From Chrysochromulina parva (taxonomy: Eukaryota; Haptophyta; Prymnesiales; Chrysochromulinaceae): 26,619 nt of DNA. Every line of letters begins with the position of its first letter. Position 1 is the stretch's first letter. Location of the stretch: assembly GCA_002887195.1 (NCBI GenBank), contig PJAB01000440.1, forward strand, positions 1 through 26,619, given 5' to 3'. The translations under genes were made by a program, and so were the position numbers. This document shows, in pieces, positions 19,273-26,619 of this stretch. The notes under the pieces were generated by a model. It had not been told where the DNA came from, did not search any database, and saw only the letters and a list, made by a program, of their open reading frames with translations.

Positions 19273-22200
19273 ATGGAGCCGGTGCGTTGGGCGCTCGAGC
19301 GGCTGCGCCCGCGGCATAGCCGGGTGGGATCATCATCGACGCGCGCGCCCCGCCCGACCCGCCACTCATCCGCGTCTTCCCTGAACTGCCCGCCCAGCAC
19401 GCGCTTTCTGACTTCTCGAACTCGCACTGCCTGCAGACGCCCCAACAGGCCAAGGAGCGCAAGCTGCCGCTGAAGTGCGGCTCCTTCTGCGAGAAATGCT
19501 ACGATTTCCTCGTGATGTACTGCAACTACGAGTACAAGGGGAAAATCAAGAAGATTGAACCAGATGTGCGTTCGCCGCGCACGCACCCGTGCGCGCTCCC
19601 TCCCGTTCTGTTGAGCTCAGGTCGCTAATTCGCCTATGATGCGCAACGTGTGCACGCTCCCGCAGACACTATCCCTAGCTCGCGATATGTGCGATAAGGC
19701 GAAGACGATCGGCGACCTGGAGAACCAAGACATCTTGAACCGCCTCTGCGAGCTGCTCAAGCGGCGTCTCGCGAAGAAGAAGGAGAAGGACACTGGCGGT
19801 ACAGGCAAGCGCAATGCAGGGCTGGTGCGTGTGATCTCAATCCGTGCACGTACACATGACGCACGCACGCGCGCCACCCACGTACCCACACGCGTGATGA
19901 CCTGGACCCTCACCGATCACGCCATCGGCCCCCTCTCCTCGCTCGGATGTGGTTACACAGGAGGAGCATCACTTATGGCAGGAGGTCGAGTCCATGAAAG
20001 CGGATCACTTGAAGCCAGACACATACATGAAGAACGACAAGGACCTCATGATCGAGGAACTGAAGGTGCGTGCCCAGCCCCTCCCAACCCTCTGTGTGGG
20101 CACATGCATGTGGGGAATCGCATCTCAACGGGGAGATCACATCTGGGGAGATCATACATGGGGGCTTCACACGACTTGCTCCTGCTCATCTGGGAGCTCA
20201 TGGAAAATTCTCAACGACACAGGCAGATCGCATCTCGGCGCCGTCCCTTCGCCGTCGCCACCACCACCATCGCCGTCGCCACCACCACCATCACCCTCAC
20301 CTCAGCTCTCACCGTACCCTCACTACCCTCACCGCCACCGCCCTCACCGCCTCCCCACACCCTCCCCATCCGCCTCCGCCATAGCCCTCCCCACTGCCCT
20401 CCCCATCACTCCCCTCACCACCATCACCCTCCCCATTGCTTGCCCTCACCGCCGCTGCTTGGCCTCACTGCCATCGCCCTCCCCACCGCTGCCGCCCTCC
20501 CCATCGCCGCCGCGTGCCGCTTCCCTCACCCCGCCTCCCTCCCCACCGCCGCCGCGTGCCGCTTCCCTCACCCCGCCTCCCTCACCCCGCCGCAGCCCTT
20601 GCCACCTTCGCCTCCGCCCTAGCCCGGCGCCACCGCAGCCGCCTCCGGGTCCCCTCCCCTGCCCTCCCCCACTGCCCACACCCCCGCCGCCCCTCCGAGC
20701 GTGACCCTGACACCCAACATCATCATGTACAGCTCCCTGACCATCATCTCAGTGAGCCCAACATCATCATGTACAGCTCCCTGACCATCATCTCAGTGAA
20801 CGAAGGCTCCTCCTTCACCCCCGAGTGTGCGGACCACGATGAAGACTACAATCACGATCGGGGCGGGGCGGGCAGGTGTCGATCCATCAGCGGTGATGGT
20901 GACAGTCACGTCAGGCAGCATCATAGTCGGCGTGAGGAGGCGTGAGGAGCATCCTCACGCGCCGTGCGTCATCCTCACGCCCCGGCGAGGGTGACCTCAG
21001 TGCAGTCACAATGGCCAGTAAAATGGCCAGCATGACGAGCAGCCCGAGCAGCGCAACCATGATGCTCCTGAGCGTCACCGCATCACCTGCGTCTCGATCG
21101 CCGTGCTCACGGCCTTGACGCCTATCATCGCAAACTTCGCACCCCCGTCACCGCCGTCACCGCCGACACCTTCCTCGCCCTTGCCATCGCCCTTGCCATC
21201 CCATTGCCCGCGCCATCACACCCGAGAGCTGCTCAACATCATGTCACCAAGCTCTTGGGCTACTGCTTACATCAGAAGCGCCAGACTGGCAGGCCTCTCT
21301 TCAAGCAGTCAAGAGCTTGAAGTTGGCCTCTGATTGCACCAGGAGATTCAATCTCGGAGATTGCACGTCAGGAGATTGCACAAACCCAACATCTGGATGT
21401 GCATACAACAAATATGACACAGACAACAACAACGAGTATGAGTGGCAACAGAAAGTTATCAATGGAAAGGCACACAACAAATAAGGAAACTGTCATCACG
21501 TGGAAACTGTCATCCAGTGGAAACTGATGACATGTTTCCTCCGTTCGTTCTTTCTCTTGCATGGACGTTTCACAGTAGCCATCCTTCTCTTGCAGCCGTT
21601 TCACGTGGAGACTTCCTATGGTTCATTGACTTTTCTCCTTTGATGACCACTTTTGGGTGCTTGTCCACAACAGACAAATGGTCATCACTCACAATCTGGG
21701 CATGGGGACACTGGAGATTGGGCATACACATGCATGCATGCATGCATGCACAAAGCTTGCTCATCACTTATTTTGATGCACGTTTGCTCATCACTTACAT
21801 TGTCTGTGCCATCAGGTGGAGCGTGATGCATACAAGGCAAAGTGTGATGCACTCAAGCGATCGCACAAGGCAGAGTGTGATGAACTCAAGCGATCACACA
21901 AGTCAGAGTGTGATGCACTCAAGGCAGAGTGTGATGCACTCAAGCGCAAATGTGAGGACCTCAGGCAGGATCTTGAGAGTGCGATGCTGCATGCATGCAA
22001 GGGCCCCTTCAGCAAGGGCGCGATGCCGCTTGCCGATGCAGATGAGGAGAGCGACGAGAGGGACGGTCTCGAGGTGATGCTCACGTACTCAGGTGGCCTC
22101 GAGGACGGCTCGATGCACGGTCAGGGCAAGGCCACGTTCGCCTGTGACAAAATTTATGAGGCTCAGTTCAACTACGGCAAGAGGCAGGGCCCCATGCCTG

Positions 22201-22571
22201 ATGATGTAGATGACATTGGCCATGAGGACAAGAAGGCCAAGTCAGACTCAGAGCTGAAGCAAGTCAAAGATGCGATTATCGTCTTCAAGCAGCACTTCGA
22301 GCAGAACGCAATTTCGAATTCGTTTGCTGGGCATGAGGAGCACCATGGGGACATTCTACCCGAAGCACCACCAGAATCACCGTCCACCACCATGACCATG
22401 CTGCCACCAAACGCAGTCCCAGACCAAGAACATCTTTCAGATGAGCTTGAGCCTATTGATCTTGGCCAGCTCATTCACCAGCTTGATCTGGGCGACATGT
22501 CTTGGTTGTCCATCCCCAACGGATGTGTCACGAGGATCAAGGCTGCCTCAGACGCCGACACAGCACAGTGA
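19273..22571 (+). CDS. Cys-motif, coiled-coil and MORN-like protein, five exons, about 439 aa
   Basis: The name and function are not recognised. Proposed exons are 19273-19281, 19320-19565, 19621-19824, 19961-20065 and 21816-22571, all joined between codons. Exons 2 to 5 are well supported; the nine-base first exon, with its 38-bp intron, is tentative. Exon 2 has a Cys cluster (KCGSFCEKCYDFLVMYCNY, residues 55-73), which could bind zinc or form disulfides. Exons 3 and 4 are helical and charged (LCELLKRRLAKKKEK, EEHHLWQEVESMKADH). Exon 5 begins with a repeat coiled coil (AKCDALKRSHK, AECDELKRSHK, SECDALK, AECDALKRK), with Cys in each unit. A degenerate MORN-like pair follows (LTYSGGLEDGSMHGQGKATF, then YEAQFNYGKRQGP), and an acidic tail ends in SDADTAQ. 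The introns use GTGCGT donors. It is divergent from the AK9-like gene. Confidence 0.68.
20713..20800. repeat. 44-bp tandem duplication
   Basis: The block starting cccaacatcatcatgtacag at 20713 is repeated at 20757 with near identity, inside the long intron. Confidence 0.9.
20940..20960. repeat. Inverted repeat, 9-bp stem and 3-nt loop
   Basis: gcgtgagga, loop gca, tcctcacgc. Extra copies of each arm lie just outside (20930-20940 and 20969-20980), so this is a local cluster inside the long intron. Confidence 0.8.
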
Positions 22572-23104
22572 GACGCATTTTGTGTGTGCTGACTGCACTG
22601 ACCATCAATGCAGTGCCACAGTCGTCGAGTGACAGTGAGGCATGTCCCTATCAGCAGCCCACCATCACCTCCATCAGCAGCTCATCAGCAGCTCATCAGC
22701 TCATCTGAGCGCTCATCTGAGCACTCACCCCGCCTGCCACTGCTTTGCCACTGCACTGCCATAAGATGGCCCGACACTGAGATCATGAGATGGCAAGCGC
22801 GAAGCGCCAGTGGTCACATGGTCACACCAACCCCAGACCCTGCGGTCCTAGCCTGGGCCTCAGTTCTGATTGTGTTTAGCCGCACCAATATGAGGACGAC
22901 CTCGCCATCCAGCTTCTTGCACCTGCGGTGCTGCTGTGGAGTACTCTGAGCTCACGTTGACAACTCGACATCGTCGACATCGTGCTTTCATTGGGTGGCG
23001 CTAGTTGACAACCATTCGTGATTTGAAACTCTGGCCACCCCAAATCCCCAATAGACACCAGAGCCCATGAAGCTGTGAGCCAATGAAGTGGTCATCCTTG
23101 TCGG

Positions 23105-23148
23105 AGGGCCGGGCAAGTAGGGCGGCAGGGCCGGGCAAGTAGGGCGGC
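23105..23148. repeat. 22-bp perfect tandem duplication
   Basis: Two identical consecutive copies of a unit starting agggccgggcaagtagggcg. Confidence 0.9.
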
Positions 23149-23202
23149 AGGGCGTCCGAGCAACCCTGAAACTTCTGAAAGTAGCATGCAAAATGTCAAG
23201 TA

Positions 23203-23227
23203 AAGTCAAGTCAAGTTGACTTGACTT
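23203..23227. repeat. Perfect palindrome, 12-bp arms around one base
   Basis: aagtcaagtcaa, then g, then ttgacttgactt. It is embedded in a longer run of caagt/acttg words (about 23190-23275) on both strands, about 120 bp before the next start codon. It could form a cruciform or hairpin; a function is not shown. Confidence 0.85.
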
Positions 23228-23345
23228 GACTTCACTTGCAAACTTGCGATTCAAACTTGAAACTTGAAAACTTGTAGGGCCCCAGGTAGTCTCTTTGTCG
23301 TGGCTCGTCCAGCTCGCGTCTCGCAGTCGGCCTGCAGGCGCAGCG

Positions 23346-23847
23346 ATGGGTGGCGATGACAAAACCAACATCAACCATCCCGTGTACCACGTCAAGCAGG
23401 GCGACCCCGACTTCCTCGATGTGTGGAAGCAGATTCCTGAGACTTCGGAGGCGGCAAAGCTTGTGAAGAAGCTCAGCCTCGCCGACCAGCGCAAGCTCAT
23501 GGTGGAGGAGGGTGCGCTACGCGCCTCGCACGCCCCACCGTGCATCAGCAATCGTCGCTGCGTTCGCTCCCGCGCGCGCCCGCGCCAAATACGCCCTGGG
23601 AGCACAAAGTGCCAGCCTCTCAGTGCTCAGCGAGCGTCCATCTTGGTGTTCAGGCATGTTCAAACAGGAGCCGTCGGACGAGCCGTACGACCAGTTCAAG
23701 GTGGTCGAGCGCGATGCCAAGATGATCACTGCTGTCACGCTGCCGCCCAACCAGGTGCGCAAGCTCGCGCTTGCGGCGATGGAGAAGCGGTTGGCTCGCG
23801 AGATGCAGGTGTCGCTGGTGACCGTCGCCAAGGATAGCGTACGATGA
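23346..23847 (+). CDS. Small hypothetical protein, two exons, 119 aa
   Basis: I do not recognise this protein. Exon 1 (23346-23511) encodes MGGDDKTNINHPVYHVKQGD through KLSLADQRKLMVEEG. A 142-bp intron (GTGCGC...TTCAG) splits a Gly codon, and exon 2 (23654-23847) continues MFKQEPSDEPYDQFKVVERD to VTVAKDSVR. The composition (Lys, Asp, Tyr, well-mixed) and clean splice sites argue for a real protein. There is no signal peptide or membrane segment. Its size and charge would suit a subunit of a larger complex, which is a guess. Alternatively, a 47-bp intron at 23839-23885 could replace the last two residues with a helical extension (ADYYVRGMHVRQWARQ and beyond) ending at 23975. Confidence 0.65.
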
Positions 23848-24099
23848 GGGCGCGCGCGCACGACTCGGCTCGTGGCACGAACAAGGCCGACTACTACGTA
23901 AGAGGCATGCATGTACGCCAATGGGCCAGGCAGCGCGTGGAGAAGGCCATCCAGCGAGTCGTACTGTATTCATGATTTCATGTGAGTCTTTTCTTCTTGT
24001 TTTGCATGATCCATGTGTGCACGTTTATCCCATGTTCGTTCGTGTCGTAGTTTGCGGAGACTTTTCTGATCACAGCAAGAGAAACAAGTTTTTCACGAG

Positions 24100-24766
24100 A
24101 TGGCCGACAAAGGCTCACTGCTCTACGTGATCGGCTGTGCGACGGTGTCTATCTGCATCTGCGAGGCCGTCTCGTGGCTACTTGTCTTTCGCCTCGAGGA
24201 CTTTCAACGGCTGCACGCGCAGTACGCCAGCGCATCAAAGCGACTCGCAAGGAAGCAGGAGGAGCTAGCGACGGTTGCGGTGGACAAAAAGATCGATAAG
24301 AAGGACAAGAAGCTCATCATGCTCGAACGCGAGTTTTCCCGTGCCAGCCGTGACCTTGGGACGTACAAGGTGAGCGCGGTGCTGGGCGGACCATGCCCGC
24401 CAGAGCAACAGCTGACTCGTCCGGTTGTGGCCGCTTCCTTCCTCGCAGTGGAGATGCAACATGCTGGCAGGCGTCTTTCACACGTTTACCTTGTTTACGC
24501 TGAAGGCCAGTTACGACAGTGTCGTCCTCGCACGGCTCCCGTTCATGCCCTTCAGCTTCATCACCGGGATTACGCACAGGAACCTGCCCGGCGACGACAT
24601 GCGTGACGCTGGCATCCTCTTCATCTATGCACTGTGCTCGCTCGCGATCAAGCCGAACCTGCAAAAGCTCCTCGGGCACGAGATGCCGAGCGAGATGCAG
24701 CACGCGGCCAGACGGGCAGAGAAGCTCATGGAGTCCTTCGGGATGAAAGTGGACATGCCCAAATAA
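24100..24766 (+). CDS. TMCO1: TMCO1, ER calcium load-activated calcium channel / translocon-associated factor
   Basis: TMCO1 releases calcium from an overfilled ER and associates with the multipass translocon; it belongs to the Oxa1/EMC3/DUF106 superfamily. Exon 1 (24100-24369) encodes the first membrane helix (about residues 7-30, ending in WLLVFRLEDF) and the coiled-coil arm (residues 40-85, with KKIDKKDKKL and ASRDLGTYK). A 79-bp intron (GTGAGC...CGCAG) separates it from exon 2 (24449-24766). Exon 2 holds the second helix, the conserved LARLPFMPFSFITGITHRNL followed by GDDMRDAG, a third helix (ILFIYALCSLAIKPNLQKLLG) and a short tail. At 195 aa it matches the usual length. This is the only clear GTGAG donor among the introns here. 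Very secure. Confidence 0.95.
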
Positions 24767-25194
24767 TGAGTGGCTGCCCCTGCGCGACCAGAGCGTGGAG
24801 AGACAGGGGGTTGGAGATAGAAACTCGTGTTGGAGTGAAACTTTCAAAAGAATGTGAGTACCGAGCATACGAAGAACCCTTGCGACCCGGCATAAAGATC
24901 GACCAATATCCGATTTTGGAATTTCATTGGTTTCGCCAAATCGCGCGCGGACCGCGAGGACACACCAGCACGCCGCACAATGCCACTCAAGCGAAGCCGA
25001 TGCAGTTCGTCCGAGGCCGAACGAAGCGCGAGGAGTGGCGTGGAGGCAGGCCTGGTGCGGAGCCGAACCACGATGGCCGATGGCCGATCCATGCATCATA
25101 GTCGAGGTGTGGAGCCAGAAGCGATGCATGCAGCGTGGCATGCATGGGCACTGCCCCGTTGCCCATACCATACCATGCGCAATTCCCATCAAGC
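24767..25194. other. Convergent intergenic region, no gene seen
   Basis: 428 bp lie between the 3' ends of TMCO1 (+) and the oxygenase (-). Several gcatgc/tgcatg palindromic words cluster at 25090-25145. Frames here look non-coding. Confidence 0.4.
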
Positions 25195-26338
25195 TCACGA
25201 ACCAAAGCTGAGCTTCTTCTTTTGATCCGCGTTGATCTCGGCCCTGAGCTCAGCCTCGTCGTCCTCAATTTTCGGCTGCTCATCCCAACCAGGTGTGAAG
25301 GCCGCCTTGCCGCCCGGCAGTGTGAACTTGCCACGGCGCTCCGGTACTGAGCTCCCGCTGATCTCGCTCACGTGGAAGGAGACACACGAGCGCCGTGGTG
25401 AGCGCTCTCCCCCGGGGGCAGCCCCTACGGACGTGGGTGTCACAAACGACGTCGCCTTCGCCAGCCGTGGCACCGAGCGCGCGCTAGTGGCCTTGGGTGT
25501 GCCGCCGTCCAGTGAGACGGAACGGGCCATGAGTGGCGGCACAGCGCCAGCAGCCGATGGGGGCTGTGGCGTCGAGATGGGGCCGGGAGATGGCGTCGAG
25601 ATGGGGCCGGGAGATGGCGTCGAGATGGGGCCGGGAGAGCCATTTGGCCCCACCCTACCCGTTGCCCCCTCGCCCTGCACCTCCTCGCCCTGGCGCTCGT
25701 CACGGCGCTCGTCACGGCGCTCGGGAGAGAGCTGCAGCTCGTCGACGAAGGCGACCAGCACATACCGGTAGCCTCGACTGACCTCTGCGGCCCCGTGGCG
25801 CAGCTGCCCACAATGAAGGAGCAAGTCGCCCATCGCGGCCGGCACCGTGTGCACCAACGCTTCCTCCAGCGTTTTCTGTCCGCCGCCGCCGTCGTCATCC
25901 GATGGTTTTATGACTCCCACGGGCGCGCTCAAGTCCGCCTTCCACTCCGACGAGGCCTTCCAGTCCGCCTCGCTCCACTCGCGCAGCCGCACAGGCGCGG
26001 CGTACGTGGTGCCACCTCCATCAAAGTCCGATTCCGGATTGAGCAGCAGCGTGCACGCAAGCAGCGTACCATCCTTGTGCATGCCCAACGCGCGCTGCAT
26101 GCATCCTCCAGTACCATACATGGCCACAAAGCCCTCGCGCAGCGCCAACCGCTCGCGAGCGATGCCAAAGACGCGCGCCATCGCGGGCAGTACCTCGTCC
26201 TCCAGAGCCGTCCGCACACACGCGGCGCTGTGCGGTGTAAGGCGCCATATCGGCATGTCCATGGTCGCATGGTACTTATGTCGCCCAGTAGACCAGCCGT
26301 ACTGAGCCGCCGCTGTGCGCACCGCCTCGAGCAGCGCC
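25195..26338 (-). CDS. 2-oxoglutarate/Fe(II)-dependent oxygenase, prolyl-4-hydroxylase-like, 5' part missing
   Basis: The exon begins at about 26338 (or 26344) after a TGCAG acceptor and reads ALLEAVRTAAAQYGWSTGRH. No ATG lies in a suitable place, so upstream exons should exist beyond the repeat region at the right edge. Numbering from the GTG codon at 26322, the double-stranded beta-helix core has the iron ligands His82 and Asp84 (GMHKDGTLLACTLLLNP) and His176 (LRHGAAEVSRG), with Arg186 ten residues later as the expected 2-oxoglutarate carboxylate contact. The block DFDGGGTTY is typical of the family. After about residue 197 comes a disordered tail of some 175 residues with SPGPISTP repeated three times and a basic/acidic run (ERRDERRDER). 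The substrate is unknown: a protein side chain or a small molecule. Confidence 0.85.
25568..25638 (-). repeat. Three 24-bp in-frame tandem repeats in the oxygenase tail
   Basis: Three near-identical units (plus strand ggcgtcgagatggggccggg and four more bases) encode SPGPISTP on the minus strand. The copies are identical enough to imply recent expansion. Confidence 0.9.
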
Positions 26339-26340
26339 CT

Positions 26341-26619
26341 GCACCTGCACGCTCGAATCGGTCGCCATCAGAGACCATCAGTGGCAATCGGTGGCAATCA
26401 TTGGCAATCAGTGGCAATCGGTGGCAATCATTGGCAATCAGTGGCAATCAGTGGCAATCAGTGACTGCACCTGCACGCTCGAATCGGTCGCCATCAGATA
26501 CCATCAGTGGCAATCGGTGGCAATCAGTGGCAATCAGTGGCAATCAGTGGCAATCAGTGGCAATCAGTGTCTGCACCTGCAAGCTCGAATCGGTCGCCAT
26601 CGGAGACCATCAGTGGCAA
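26341..26619. repeat. Nested minisatellite in the oxygenase 5' intron
   Basis: A higher-order unit starts gcacctgcacgctcgaatcg at 26341, 26467 and (one mismatch) 26573, giving units of 126 and 106 bp and a third cut by the window edge. Inside each unit is an array of a decamer, gtggcaatca, with variants ttggcaatca and gtggcaatcg: eight copies in the first unit and six in the second, explaining the 20-bp difference. On the minus strand each unit boundary reads TGCAGGTGCA, which contains both an acceptor-like CAG and a donor-like GTGCA. Confidence 0.92.

Larger units (their letters stand above)
20066..21815 (+). other. Long (1750-bp) repeat-rich intron
   Basis: The donor is ctgaag|gtgcgt and the acceptor gtgccatcag|gtggag. 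From about 20245 to 20700 the plus strand is strongly C-rich and G-poor, built from ccctcacc, ccaccaccat and a duplicated block with gccgcgtgccgcttccctca. Further on are a 44-bp tandem duplication, inverted cgtgagga copies, an (atgc)n run near 21728-21750 and direct repeats such as ttgctcatcactta. No further exon is convincing, though one could hide here. Confidence 0.65.
22572..23345. other. Intergenic region with small repeats
   Basis: 774 bp lie between two plus-strand genes. It holds short repeats of agctcatcagc and gctcatctgagc (22672-22727), a 22-bp tandem duplication agggccgggcaagtagggcg (23105-23148) and a palindrome at 23203-23227. No coding signal is convincing; the 3' part should hold the promoter of the next gene. 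Confidence 0.45.

Noticed and set aside
20070..20704. Pro/Ser/His-rich plus-strand frames
   Set aside because: They are translations of C-rich simple repeats inside the predicted long intron.
22988..23605. 205-codon minus-strand frame
   Set aside because: It lies opposite exon 1 and the intron of the 119-aa gene, spans repeat sequence and has no recognisable pattern.
26341..26619. CRISPR-like array
   Set aside because: The repeated decamers are contiguous with no unique spacers, the setting is eukaryotic and there are no cas genes; it is a nested minisatellite.

Overview
The window looks like nuclear DNA from a GC-rich unicellular eukaryote, most likely a flagellated alga such as a haptophyte or a related group. 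This is inferred from gene content, not proven. The proteins are eukaryotic: 26S proteasome Rpn11, the ER calcium channel TMCO1, a SHIP-like inositol 5-phosphatase, AK9-type flagellar adenylate kinase modules and a fungal/algal-type HisA. Genes are tightly packed on both strands. Several are interrupted by short introns (about 38-142 bp), most of which start with GTGCGY and end in YAG. The long open frames antisense to real genes are GC-bias shadows.

Layout, left to right. Positions 1-180 hold the end of a LINE-type reverse transcriptase frame (minus strand) that runs off the left edge. Next come RPN11 (545-1480, +), an unrecognised 180-aa protein (2180-2722, -), a secreted or organelle-targeted CIA30-domain protein (3140-3853, -), HisA with an N-terminal hydrophobic/arginine leader (4039-4935, +), and a small protein with two SH3-like repeats (5239-5865, -). 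A membrane-anchored inositol polyphosphate 5-phosphatase follows (6203-9782, +), then an unrecognised protein with a spliced C-terminal exon (9961-11331, +). The largest gene is a three-exon, roughly 2258-aa AK9-like protein (12016-18979, -). It is transcribed divergently from a five-exon Cys-motif/coiled-coil/MORN protein with a 1.75-kb repeat-filled intron (19273-22571, +). The right end has a 119-aa unknown protein (23346-23847, +), TMCO1 (24100-24766, +), and a 2-oxoglutarate/Fe(II) oxygenase (25195-about 26338, -) whose upstream intron is a nested minisatellite reaching the window edge.

No shared pathway ties the genes together; they are a dense set of housekeeping, signalling and probable flagellar genes. 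Adjacent genes are often divergent with short shared upstream regions (3854-4038, 5866-6202, 18980-19272).

The most unusual material concerns introns. AK9 intron 1 is an 85-bp GC-AG intron flanked by an exact 16-bp direct repeat. AK9 intron 2 shows a weaker 9-bp duplication at its borders. A 15-nt string from AK9 intron 1 recurs inside the minisatellite in the oxygenase intron. Together these suggest introner-like or duplication-driven intron gain. The AK9-like protein also keeps only one intact Walker A motif among four kinase-like modules.
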